64,000 bases of DNA. Source: Hymenolepis diminuta (Eukaryota; Platyhelminthes; Cestoda; Cyclophyllidea; Hymenolepididae). Below the pieces are notes generated by a model. That model worked only from the letters and a program-made list of their open reading frames with translations, did not search any database and had not been told where the DNA came from. The stretch is from contig CAADRB010000002.1 in assembly GCA_900708905.1 (NCBI GenBank), forward strand, positions 4,285,544-4,349,543, given 5' to 3'. This document shows positions 23,999-36,740 of the stretch, piece after piece; the first letter of the stretch is position 1, and every line of letters starts with the position of its first letter. Both the position numbers and the translations under genes were made by a program.

Positions 23999-26900
23999 TA
24001 ATATCCGTAGATTGCCTCTGGCAAGAAGATAGCTGGGATTTAACGTGGGACAATTGGTGGCACTACAAGGAGGGCGCAATTGGTGGTAAGTTCTTGTTTT
24101 ATTGACTTTTAAATCGCTAGTTACTGATTATAAGTTTTTATTATTTCCTCTTTTGTATATGCCGTGCTAGCTAATATCAAAGCGATGGAATGCAATTATA
24201 ATTCCGTTAGAAATGGATTAAACAATAACTGTGAATAGAAAAGTTCTTCTTAAATGAAGATGTGCTAAAGATGGAGTTATTGTGGGGAAATTGAAGTAAT
24301 AAAATACCAAATCTTGTGCTTAATCTTTTAAACAAAGTATATTTCATTCGTATATATCAACTTTGCTTTATGCGTAAGAATAGTTTTGTTGTTATTATGA
24401 GGAGAAAAAAAATATAACTGAAATTCTAACCAATTTTTCATTTTGAATTTTTGTAGTTGTTTTCAAGATTCTTGAGATTAAAATTGTGTTCAAATTCCAT
24501 ATTTCTGCCTTTACGTGACTAAATTTTGCAAATTCAAAATTCTTCTGTCAAATCTGTAAAAAGGTATTGAGGAAGGACTGAAAGAGCCTTTTAGACACTT
24601 TCCTAAGACGAGGTGGCTTTTTATTAAAAGTATGGACGAAGAAGAAATCGTTTTCTTTACCAATAAATAAATTTAAATAAAGTGTAAATGCGATTTTACA
24701 AAGTATATTTGATATTCATGCATGGTGGTCTATCGTCAGCCGAGCTAAGTTCAATTTCGACGATACGTTTTGGAAAAAACCAACGAAATTTTATTAAAGT
24801 AGCCACAGGAACGTTCCCTCTCTACATATATTTCATTTTAAAATTTAGTTGCAATCTTGCAAACTGTGTTGGGTGATATTAAACCTAGTTAATTTTAGAG
24901 TTAACTTTGATCGAATTTTGCTGAGCTCGTCTTCATTATGATTATGTTAGCTCTTAGCACAAGCGAGGAAAAACAGTCTGGAGTGGTTGATCAATCATCT
25001 AGATTAATCAGCTGATCAGTAAAGCGCTGGTCTCCCTGAACATGATTTAACCAAGAAGATAGTAGACAACTCCTGAAATATGGATGCCAAAATAAGGAAA
25101 ATCGTATAATCTTAACGTAAAAGTCGAATATGACGAGGTTGTTTTAATGAATAGTCTTCATTTTGCTCTGTTATACAATTCTTTACTTTAATGCTCATTT
25201 GACAGCTTTAATATTCTGCGTATAGATGCTTGTAGTTCCAAAGCACTCCGACTTATAGATTAGCTCAATCCCGGTGTAATTGCATCCGTAATGACTCATA
25301 ACTAATTTCCAGTTGGAAATTTTTTGGCTGGTCGTTTATCAACAAACAATAGTCAAGTAACCATTCGTTCCTGTTTATCACAAGCCGAATTGTCCTTGTA
25401 AAACACTGACGCCTTCATCTTTTCCCTCAATTCCTCTATTTTTTCCCTATTCATTCACTTTAATTTATTCAGTATACACGTGGTCCTACTTAACTCTTGC
25501 TCTTCCTATTCAAAAGAGCTCCTGAACCCTGTAAATTTGGTGAAATCTAGCGTAATTTGGTCTGTCACCTGAAGTAGTTTTACAAAGTTCAACACAATTT
25601 AAGGCCTTCCTATGATGAAATATGATAAATTGGCAATTCAGATCAAAATACCTATTATTTGAGTAGAAAATTTTTGTATTCGTAAATAGACTGCACATTT
25701 ACATGCTTTGACTAGTCTGTTTAAATAAAAATGTAAGGATTCCCCATTTTTACTTTACAAATAAAAATTTCCTAAAATGCAAAATAGCAAATAAAAATTT
25801 GAGTAATTTATTTGATTTTGATCAGTTTTGCTATAAAATGATATTTTTGAAATTTTAAATTTGCACAAAACAACTGATTTGGAATGTTACGCTCTTTTAC
25901 CAATCCGTTTTCTTCCTTTGTATAATTTTTCTAAATACTTGTGACACAAACACCTGCAATATTCTTAGGACTTTTTTCCAAGGTCTAAAATTCTTCTCCT
26001 TAAGAAATTCGAGCGATTGTATAAATTCTGCAGAATGTGAAATAGAAAACTACAGTAAGTACATTTATTCATGTATCTGTAATAAAAGTAGTCTAACTTA
26101 ATAATAAAAACGTGGTAGCTTCATTATAAATTCAGATTAGAAAATAAACTATCTACTCATTTACCTTAAAAAAGTAACTTTATCTACATTATTTGCCATT
26201 ATTTCACCGGCCGTTATCATAACAATAACTTTTTTTAATATTTTGATCACGAGATAGCATCCGGAGGTGCAAAATAACGAAATAAATCTGTTAGTGGTAA
26301 GACGGGAGAAGAATAATAGTATATTTCAAAGTCGCAATGTCAGTAGTCTCATTTTAGAACATTGAGTCGTTAATTTTTACATTGTAGTACTAAGAAATTC
26401 AAAGTTTGTTTGTTATGATCAAATCCCTCAATTTTTGAGTCAGATTATGAGGTCAATATTCAGAACTTGGTGAACATTTGGTATAACTGAATAACTGAAC
26501 ATGTTGCTTTGATTCATTTTATAGCTTTGAGCATATAAATGAAATTAACATTGACACTTTAAATGTTATAGAGTCCCCTAGACTTTACTCATTTATAATT
26601 ATAAGATATTTTAGTTAAAAAGTGAAAACTGTAGACATGCAGTGACGAGAATTTTATAGCCAAACTATAAATCCTAAATATATTTTGGATATTAAATCCT
26701 CTAGTTGGCGTTACTTCTATGATATGCTTGTCTTATGTAAAAAATAATCGCGTTTGACTTCATGCTTCTCTCAAATTTCATTTTACATTTTGTACAATTA
26801 CGTTGATATCAGAATAAACTTAATTCTTTAATTTGACAAGTTCAAATGTGAGGGATAGTGCGCCTTCCATATCGTAAGTTGCATTCCATTCAACCTGTAA

Positions 26901-29900
26901 AATATAAGATTTACAGTTCTGTTGTTATCTATTTCAGTGTAGGTAAGCTTTCAACGTCTCATTGAATTAGTGTATACAGACATGCCTCTATTAGTATCAA
27001 TTAGGTGACCACTGAAATGAAATAGATATAGGACCTCAGATTGTGGCGCCTTAACTCAGAGATAAGACACGTGTTAAAAATTAACAGGACTTCAATATAG
27101 AAAGAAACAAAGGGAATAACTAGTTGAAAGGAAAGCCAGTTATTAAGTAGTTATGCAATTCCATTTGCCATAACGAGCTAAAAAGACGGTAACTGACGGT
27201 CGAAAGCCCATGAATTTGCACAAAGAGCATTGTCAAACTTTGTGATAATATTTTACTTTCTTATCTTTTAATACAAACTTTTGCCCACACTGGCCATTAT
27301 TACCTCTGATTGTGATTTATCTGAAGCGTATTTTGGTAGCAATACGTACATCAGGTCTGATTGGACATCACATTTGGGCTACACGTAATCCCTCTCTTTC
27401 CCTAGCAGGCTCCCTTTCGGCCAACCGCTGTTATTTTCCGATACAGGCTTACCAGACCCTCTCTAATCTTCTTCTCTTATTTTACTCACTAAAAACGTTG
27501 AATCAAACATATCAGAATTAAATAGGTGGAGATTTATATTCCTAATAGTCAGATAATACTATTTTTACACTTGATATCTTTAGGTCCAAATCACTGGGGA
27601 CGTGCTTCAATGATGATTTCCGATGATATATGGTCAGCGTGCTCAAAAGGACATATGCAATCCCCAATCAACATTCGACTGAAAGACTTAATATTTGATC
27701 ATACGCTCAGACCTCTGACTATTGAAGGAATTTCTGCTGAGGTTTTCCTTTCTTATTATTTTTACGACTTTATATTTCTGGGTTTCGAAATTTTGCTAGG
27801 TAATATGATTTGTTTGAATTTCTTTATTATTTTTAAACAGTAAGCATTATAAAATTCCTGAGCGAAAGACGTCAATATTTTAGTGGAGCGGTAATATTTC
27901 CTTTCTTTTTAAAAATGACGTAATGAAAACTGAAAATCCTAGGCATTTACTCTGTCACACCGATATATGAATTCATTAACGTATATGAGTTAGATTCGAT
28001 ATATGATGACCCTCTCGTTTAGGCACTGAACTAACGGTCTTTTCTTTTTGCGCAGTATTTCAATTAAAACAATATTGTTTCGACGACACAGAGGAAAACA
28101 GATGGCCTTATTTTGTCAGACATTATCTGAATCATAATTAATAGTGATATAGTAATAAAATAACTATGGAAATTAAAAACAGAAGTCGGCACAATTAGAT
28201 TTAAACATTTGAACATTTAAATTAATAAATTATGTAGCTGAGTGTGCTTAAAGGAAATTAATGATATATTTCACACCGAAAAATAGTTATAATTTGTTTG
28301 ATTGAGGAATGTAACTGAAGGAAACTCCTAGATTGTAATTTTGACACATTATTTCAAAAATAGAAGTGCGAGAATGTCATGATTTACAAGGGGATATTTT
28401 TAGGATGTCATAGTTACTACTCAGGGTTGCAAATGACGTTCCTCATTATAGAAAGTCAAATGAACCAAAAAAGCAGTAGTAACTGTGGGGTGGGGATCAC
28501 GTGAATTTAAGAATAAAATCAGGTCATCAAGAGAGACTTATTCAGTTTTATTTTCGTGTAGGTGTGGCATATTTTCACTACAAGATTTAAGCAATATTTC
28601 AATTAAGGCAATATTTAAATTCATCTTAAGTAATTCGATTTTGCAAAAGTTTTTCTTTCAAGAAAATAAATTCTAATATATGCTGATTTCTAAAATTTAT
28701 TTCGTAAATAGTTTTTTAAATTTATTCATGCCAATGACAATTACAGTGCCGTAAGCTAATTTTATTTACATATCTCTCTTTATATAAGCTAATTCTTTTC
28801 TGAAATTTTATATGCAGCATTCTGTAAGTTATAATTTTATTGCCATCAAACGAATTGAACCAAAGTTGTGAAATAATTAAAAAGAAAATTACAAAAGAAA
28901 TCGGTCATAACTTGCTAAAATTCAGTTTGTTGAAAAGTTTTAAAATGGTTTACTAAAATAAATAACTGCCCTCAATTATTTTAATGCAAATATATCTCAC
29001 TTATATGAAGGATCGACAAAACAAAAAAATTCAAAGATACTATTGTTACCAACTCAATGAAATTTTTACACAGAAGATTCTTCAAAAATGTATTAAAATA
29101 GTGCTACATAACTCAACAGAGCTATAGATAGGAACTTGGAAGTACTTAGAAATATTCCCTTTTGAAACTGATGATCTTTTTAAAGAAGAAGTAACAACCG
29201 TTTTTTTAAATCGGAAAACATAGAGTTAAGAAAAACAACGGTACATTCAACAAGGGAGGAAATGTGTAAAAATTGCGAAAAATAAGAAAATAAGAGATCA
29301 GAAACCAGCGTCATTGCAGAAAGAGTTATGCTAAAGAGGTCAAATTTTCTGAGTTAGGTCAACTGTTTTGCATTTTCTTCTAGTCTAACAAGCAACCACA
29401 CATCATAATCTGTCAGTTATGTCGGAAAAGACAACAGAGTTGACATGCGCTTCCAATAAAACCTTTGAAATGTAAGTAAAAAATACATTCCAGTCCATTC
29501 AGAGAAATGAAAGTCCTATATATATATGACTGCTGATGGTAAGTTTCTGTCATAAAGAAGTCAATTTTAAACACGTTACCTGTCAAGATGTCTTGGAATT
29601 TTATCTTAGGAATGGCATCGATTTTATATTTTACGATTTCTGCTTAGAGCATCGAACATATTCGTTTCTAACAGCATTCACTAGTAAAATTACAGTAAGA
29701 TACAAAGTTCCACTAACGCTATTGTTAATTTTCCCCCTTCCCCTCATAAAGATTGAAAATTCCAATACCCTTCTCTTAACCAATGCAGTCAGTCCTGACG
29801 TTCTCTAGATGATCTATGAAGACACACATTTTGACTACTCAACTGCTAAGACTACAGAGGACCCTGGACGTCCGCTGGGTTCTGGACATCTGCTGTGTTA

Positions 29901-32900
29901 AGAATAAAAGTTCACTTAGAGACCACCGCTGGGATAAAAAGAACAAGAATATTGTATCTTAGCAGTGAATCGATGATATTCATTTTCAGAGGCAAATTTT
30001 CATTTTCCATTCTCATCTTCTTCTTACCGATGTAAAAAGTCCTACAACTTCCTAGAAATTTCCTGATATGCTGTACCTCTAAGAATAGATATAATATTTG
30101 TAATAACAAGTTAAAGTGCCCTTCCTTTTCAAGTATTCTTTATCATAGGTCTTTTATTTTAGTTGACGTTTGAAGTGGTAAATGCAGGACAAGATGTCTC
30201 CTTTCAACCAGAATCCAACGGACCATCCATTTACTTCACAAATGGCCCACTTTCCTATAGATATCGTTTGCATGGTGGTGTTATAAAATTTGGAAGCACG
30301 TCTGACGTTGGTTCAGAACATCAAATAGATGGAAAGACATTTCCAGGAGAAGTATGCATTTAATACTTTATGATTTATTAGTTAGTAAATTATTGACAAC
30401 TATATTTTTTTCTTCTAGATCCAATTATACGCATATAACTCTGATCTCTATCAAAACTTTTCTCATGCAGCCAATAAACCAAACGGTATTGCAGCCGTCT
30501 CCCTTTTTATGCAAGTAAGATATATTTTTCTTCTTTATATACAATCAGCATGCACATGTTGTTAACTGCATGCGATAGATTTTCTATCATTTAGGCGTAT
30601 TGCTGAAAATTTGATCTTCCTTATTCGTTCCATTTCATGTGGTATTTTATTTTTCTTACTGAAGAAAGGCCAAAACACTGCCCCGGATATTTCAGCCCTC
30701 CTTTCTGCCATCTCTGAAGTGCGATTAAAAGGTTAGGGAATAATCTTTTTCTTATGGCAACGCATAATTTTTTATTGTTGTTAAATAAATGGCCCTGTAT
30801 GTCCAAAATATTAGCCAAGTTTTGCACATATTGAATTGACATATATGAACATAAACAAATTACTAAAAATAATTGTTTATTGTTCGTTTCCAAAGGTATG
30901 TATTAATGGCCTTTTTTGACGATGATTATTTAGAAACTTTATCAGACTAATAATTAATAACTCAAACTGAACCTTTCAATTTTAGGCTTGTCAAACATTT
31001 TCAATTAGTTTTATAATCAAAACTTCTTTTCATGAATATTATTTAATTGAGGCAAAAGCTTTCAGTTAAAAGCAGTATTCATTAAATGTATGAAAAAATG
31101 GAGATAAATGACACACTTTTTATTATTTACTCTGGCGTCTTAGTATTAAAACAAAAATAATTCCTCTACGTCTGGAAGGTAGGGTAAAAAAGTACGGACT
31201 GAATTTTTAACCACGTGGGACGGATAATTGAAATTTTAAGAAAACACATTTTAGTGTTATTCATCATTCAATGTAATAATAACGGGCATCGGAATTGGGT
31301 TAAGCACTTATTGCAAAAGAAACCTGAATCATAAAACGGGAATGAGAGGATAATAAAAGCAGATTTACTATGACACCATTCAGCAGGCCAGAGCATTATA
31401 AAGCACCATAATTTCTTTATGAAAATTAGACCTATTGTCAACAATTCTTACTAGGTGAACGTCGACAGCTTTACGGTATGATTCTCAAAACAATGCTCCC
31501 TTCAACTCAAGAATTTATTACATATCAGGGTTCACTGAGCTTCCCCGCTTGTCATGAAACCGTGACGTGGATACTCTTTAATGCTCCAGTCATAGTCTCT
31601 GAAGAAAATGTAAGTTGATTAATCTTCTATCATATTATTAATAATGTTATTCCTTGTTTTATTGTCAGAAATAAACTTCCAAGTTATACAATTTCTACGA
31701 AATTGCAAACGCTAAGAAAGTCTCTTTAAATTAGAAACAACTAAGATTGTGATTTTACTTTAGCAAATTGAAAATTGTTGTCTGAGGCACTGATTACAAT
31801 GGAGCAGAGAGAAGCATATGGCCTTATTTAGTCAGACATTATCTGAATCATAATTAATAGTGATATAGTAATAAAATAACTATGGAAATTAAAAACAGAA
31901 GTCGGCACAATTAGATTTAAACATTTGAACATTTAAATTAATAAATTATGTAGCTGAGTGTGCTTAAAGGAAATTAATGATATATTTCACACCGAAAAAT
32001 AGTTATAATTTGTTTGATTGAGGAATGTAACTGAAGGAAACTCCTAGATTGTAATTTTGACACATTATTTCAAAAATAGAAGTGCGAGAATGTCATGATT
32101 TACAAGGGGATATTTTTAGGATGTCATAGTTACTACTCAGGGTTGCAAATGACGTTCCTCATTATAGAAAGTCAAATGAACCAAAAAAGCAGTAGTAACT
32201 GTGGGGTGGGGATCACGTGAATTTAAGAATAAAATCAGGTCATCAAGAGAGACTTATTCAGTTTTATTTTCGTGTAGGTGTGGCATATTTTCACTACAAG
32301 ATTTAAAATTCTTATGTAAAAATATTGTAAATCCTATCTCTTGAGTGGCTCCATGAAGAGAGATAACTGATTACCTTATACATAAAGATGGTTATATGAC
32401 CGCCTCAACCGCATTTTATTATAATAGCCAATATACCTACAGGGTTTAACGAGTAAATATGAATCAACTAAGCTCAGCTCACTAAAGCTTATTCATTCCT
32501 TAATTCTGTTAATATATAATAATTAAAATAAATACAAAAAAGTATGGTTTAAATCAATAGTACAATCTTCGTTAGTATTTAAATGCACTGAATTATGAGA
32601 TCCTAAATATTGCTAGTGATGGTATTTTGGAATGAAAACTACACAGTGTTTCAGCAACAAGTAAATGGGGTAGAATTATCTAAGACATTTCAAATTGAGC
32701 ACTGGAATTGTATTATTAATGATTACAAAAGGTAAAGAAGTTTTTTCTCGATTCCAAACGGCTTAATAATAAATTTAGTTGCTACAACCTAATGCGGATA
32801 GTGTGAGAATAGTGTACGACGTTATGTGCAACCTGCAATGTAAATAATAATAATCCTATTTAGAAAATAGATAAAATGTAAATGACAGGGCGGGCAGTGA

Positions 32901-34037
32901 AATTTTAATTGCTCAATTACTAATTCTGGAAATAATGGCATCTATATAGACTTAATTACATGCCATAATGACGGCTTAGTCATTCACACCGCTGGTTTAT
33001 TAACATACTATTGATAAAGAGAGGTTACAATAAAATACATAATTGCGGGTAACAAAATTGTTACACAATCCCTTATCACACATGGACAGAAATTTCTTAA
33101 ATGGCGGCTTAAATTCATGATTTTATAAGAATACTTTCTTTTGGGATTTTAGTTAAAGGGCTTGAGAACGTTACGAATGTCGGAATTTAAAACTGCCGGT
33201 CTCATGGCTGATAATTATCGACCAATTCAAAAATCAAACAATCGCTTCATTCGGACAAATATTTATTATAATAGTAGCGTAAGCAGATGTTTTGATTTAA
33301 TAATTATTATGACAATGTCACTTCACATTTTCTCATTAAGTAAAAATTGATTCATATTATTCATTTACTTTTATTATTGTCAGGAATACCAACACTGTAG
33401 TCTTCCGCCACAACTTTCTTATGAATGTAAGCTTATTCATTCAATGTAATTTATATACTAGGATTTTTCATAAGCGCAGTAAACTGTAATGTTGGAATAG
33501 AAATGTCAGGACTTAAAAAGCGCTTTATCTATTCAGGTTCATAACTTTTTATTTGGTTTGCCTGTTGCTTGTTACTTTTCCCATCACAGATTTACACTTT
33601 AAAATATGGAAACCAATTTCAAATATCCAGACTGATTGTAAGTATCCTCTGCATTTAGAGCTATTAAGCTGATCAATAGTATATTCTTACCATAAAATGA
33701 TCACGGAGATGCTATGCGGTACTAAAATGAATTTATAGTACCAAAACGCATTACCATCTACTTATTATGAACTCTGTTATTCAATAAATGAATGTTAAAT
33801 AATAAAGCTAATTTGCTTATTTCTATTATCATCATTATTTTTGCGTTGGTACAAATTTAAATAAGAAGTATATTTACCTTAATATATTATAAGACTATGA
33901 ATAAAATATGAAATAAATGAACAAGCAAAACGTATTTGAATTTAATTTTGAACTTTTAAATATCGACCTCTATCGCATATATTATCTAACATTATTTGCG
34001 TTTTTTGTATTCTATTTCAGGTTCCACAGGAACATGA
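23999..34037 (+). CDS. CA10: Carbonic anhydrase-related protein, CA10/CA11 type, catalytically dead
   Basis: Ten exons: 23999-24085, 27584-27741, 30163-30351, 30419-30514, 30665-30731, 31455-31609, 33153-33278, 33384-33426, 33590-33637, 34021-34037. All are GT..AG with matching phases and give 327 complete residues plus a stop; CARP-X is about 328 long. Numbering from the first full codon, WWHYKEG (19-25), CSKGHMQSPINI (48-59), YRLHGGVIKFGS (115-126), GSEHQIDGKTFPGE (131-144), FPACHETVTW and NYRPIQKSNNRFIRTN follow the family order. The zinc ligands equivalent to His94, His96 and His119 of CA2 are Val121, Lys123 and Gln146, so no catalysis is expected. CARP X/XI are secreted or surface proteins; CA10 binds neurexins. 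Cysteines in ACSK and PACH fit the conserved disulfide. The start exon is uncertain, and the last three small exons rest on phase and weak similarity; a read-through stop at 33447-33449 is an alternative end. Confidence 0.88.
24086..27583 (+). other. Intron of the CA10-like gene
   Basis: This 3.5-kb intron separates the WWHYKEG exon from the QSPINI exon. It has no gene or clear element. A less AT-rich patch near 27320-27470 may be a transposon relic. Confidence 0.7.
27742..30162 (+). other. Intron of the CA10-like gene carrying repeat copy 1
   Basis: This 2.4-kb intron contains the 489-bp repeat at 28102-28590. The remainder shows nothing recognisable; an open frame at 29536-29808 has no domain. 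Confidence 0.7.
28102..28590 (+). repeat. 489-bp intronic direct repeat, copy 1
   Basis: By eye it is identical to 31818-32306 except one T/A difference near its left end, at a constant offset of 3716 bases with no indel. No open frame and no terminal inverted repeat were seen. Imperfect 23-24-bp direct repeats, (a)tatttcaattaa(a/g)(a/g)caatatt, lie on both sides at 28054-28076 and 28593-28616, which could mark a larger element or a duplicated junction. Confidence 0.95.
30732..31454 (+). other. Intron of the CA10-like gene
   Basis: This 723-nt intron holds no feature I recognise. It splits the Gly codon between ISEVRLK and ERRQLYG. Confidence 0.7.
31610..33152 (+). other. Intron of the CA10-like gene carrying repeat copy 2
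   Basis: This 1.5-kb intron contains the second copy of the 489-bp repeat (31818-32306) about 200 bp after the donor. The rest is AT-rich with no recognised feature. Confidence 0.7.
31818..32306 (+). repeat. 489-bp intronic direct repeat, copy 2
   Basis: Second copy of 28102-28590, same orientation. Its left flank (gctgaggcac-like segment at about 31778-31815) resembles 48265-48305, suggesting insertion into, or extension by, an older dispersed sequence. Confidence 0.95.
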
Positions 34038-36289
34038 AACAAAGAGTAATTATTTAGATCAAGCGTAGATGCACAAAACCATTGCAAAATATAATGTCTT
34101 TCCAATCCATTACCATGTTTATTGCCTCCTCCTTATCAAAATCTTATTAAACACTCAACCTTGTCTTTTATATGTGTTACCTATTTTATACTATAACTCT
34201 GCCCACCTTGATTCTACTGAAACATTAAAAGTCTATCTCCTCTTCAAGGTGATGATTATAACTCTTGAGGGTTTCATCTGTCGATTGTAAATACCCCTAT
34301 TCTATTTAAATAGACCTTTTTGGTTGGGGTCCTTTGGCGACACCTGAAATGTTTATTTGTAAAAGTAAGCAATGGCAAACCACCATAAATATTTTCTATA
34401 AACAGTTTTAATTATTGTATATCTCAAATGTTTCTGTTTAAGCAAATATTCCCTCCTGAGTGGTAGACGAATGACTTTGTACAATAGTACAAGCACTCTA
34501 TTTTGCTCATTATTTAGCAGAATTACACAAATTATTTTTCAGAATTACGATTTGGGAAAGAAGTAAACAAATTTCAGTGTAATTTTATTAGAAGGATGGA
34601 AAGAAAAAGCTAAAGGGATTCAGTCTTAAGGCCAAGAATTTTAAACAACTCCTATTCCTCCTTGACTTAAAAAATGTAAACTTTGAAATTTTTGAGAGCG
34701 CCTGGTTGAAACTTGAAACTGAAATTAAAGCAAATGTTGTTTTTAAGATTTTGAGGTTTGCAATTATTTGAATTTTCTTAATCTCGAATTTCACAATTCT
34801 GTTGAAATTTGTATAATTGCAGGAGAAAGTATTAATCCTATATGACTAAATCTAACGACTTTATGGTAGCGTCCTTTCCATCTTTAGAACTAAGTGCCGT
34901 TAGATAGATTAAAGCTTCTTATCGTAGCTCATTGTAGATTTTATGATTGTTAATGTAATAAAGTAACGTGTTACCCAAAAAATATGAATAAAGATATTGT
35001 ATATTATAAATGGTTTATAGAATAGAAACCCTCTTTCCAGAATGACTTCCATTATATAATATTAATTTTATTTACGTGCTGATCTTATATTTTCAATGAA
35101 TTGAATGTAAATTTTTAGAAAGGTCATTTGTCTCTTAATTCCAGCAAAAAAGTCTTATTTTTAGAAAAAATAACAAATTTATGCAATTTATCTTACTTAG
35201 AGCAATGTAAAGCCCCTACCTTACTAAAATAACTAATCTCCTTGATAATGTTTAGAATTTAGGACACAAAATACCTATCTTTGAAGTGCCAAAATTAGAT
35301 ATATGCAATTCATTTAAAATCACACTTATCATTTTTTCCCTGTTACATAAATTATGGGATCTGTTTTACTAAATACCGGAAGTAATATGAAAGTGCAGCA
35401 CTAATTATAACGTTAGGCTTATTTTTATATAAAGATAAAATTCATCGTTTTTATACAGAATGCTTTTTTACATAATACAAGGAGAAACCTTAATTACTTT
35501 ACTGCGTAGTGAATTTTAATGCAATCATAAATAGAGCTTGTTAACATTTGATCATTTCCAGGTAACTAAATCTCAAAGAATGAGAATACACAACAAGTGC
35601 AAAATATATTTTGGCAAATCAAAGTTTCAAATTGCTTTTAAAGATGACGGTAAAATCCGTTATTGGTGTGGAGCGTTAGTCCGATTTACGCTGGTAATTG
35701 TGTCCAGTGTTTTTAGATGATTTGCATCGAGTTTTCAGAGGAATATTCCATCGACTAAAATAAAGATCTTATTTAAAAGAACAAAGTGAAGGTGCTTTCT
35801 GCTTCTTGAATCTGGGCATTTGAATGACATGTTTATTAAATGTTAGTATTTTAATTTATTTAGATTTAGATGTACTAAATAAGCGCAATTTGTAATTTTT
35901 TAAAACTTTAAATAATTCCAACATTCAAACGTTGACAGTTTTCCGTCCGCTTTCAGTTCAAGATATTTGGAATGAAAACGTTGCGGGAGTCTTTTAATAT
36001 ATCTGAATCAAGGAGATAATACAATTTTATTAGGCAAATATTTCAATAATTTATTTCCTCAGGCTGGATTACTTTCCAACTTTTCAATTTACTCAGTATC
36101 TACGAAGTATCAGTTTGATAAAATGTATCTTTAAGATCCATTTGTTATCTCTTCTGACAGATAGATTCTTTTTAACTTAACATTAATCTCCATTGGCCGC
36201 ACAAATTTTTTCCCAGGATTTAGTTAGGTCTGTTGTTTATTTTAGCCCCAATTATAAATTGTTACTGAAAATGTAAAATGAAAGCTAGT
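34038..36289. other. CA10-like 3' flank and non-coding sequence
   Basis: The CA10-like transcript should end in this stretch. AATAAA hexamers occur at 34957-34962 and 34987-34992, but cannot be assigned with confidence in DNA this AT-rich. No further gene seen. Confidence 0.4.
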
Positions 36290-36740
36290 TCCAGTGGGAA
36301 GATTGGGGTTTTAAACTAGACAAATAAGTACATTAATTAATGTTAAAAGTAAAACTCCATAAATCACCATCATCTAATGTCTTCAAACAAAATGGCAAAA
36401 GTTAATGCCTCAGGAAATGGACTTAACTTTAAGTTTGGAAATAAACTATTAATTGCCCATGAAGAGTTTCAATAAAATTTTTTGGGAATTACATTAAACT
36501 TTTATAAAACGAAAAAAATTTTACTGTATCAAAGAACATTCTTTGATAAATTTAGTAGAAAATATGCTGCCATTTTACCCGTATTTTAATTTTAATTTTT
36601 CAATTCGGCTTTTCATATATAATGGAAAACTGAAATGAATTGTGCAGAATGACTTTAAAAAATTGTTCCATTCCTTTTGAATATTCAAATAATTTCCACA
36701 TTGGCTGTTGAAGTTTAGAGAATTTAATTGAGATAAATGT
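36290..36740 (+). repeat. Dispersed repeat family A, copy 2
   Basis: Ordered similarity to 19560-20060 and 44600-45110: gtgggaagattgggg, attaattaatgttaaaagt, gcctcaggaaatggacttaac, ggaaataaactattaattgccca, then cagaatgactttaa and attcaaataatttccacat. Copies 2 and 3 share more of the left end than copy 1 does. Confidence 0.55.

Noticed and set aside
27526..27843. A 105-codon open frame treated as one gene
   Set aside because: Only 27584-27741 is coding. The part after 27741 is intron read-through, as the donor at 27742 and the family alignment show.
34069..34290. A 73-codon frame just after the CA10-like stop
   Set aside because: No similarity to the CA family; the expected family length is already reached, so it is best read as 3' UTR or flank.
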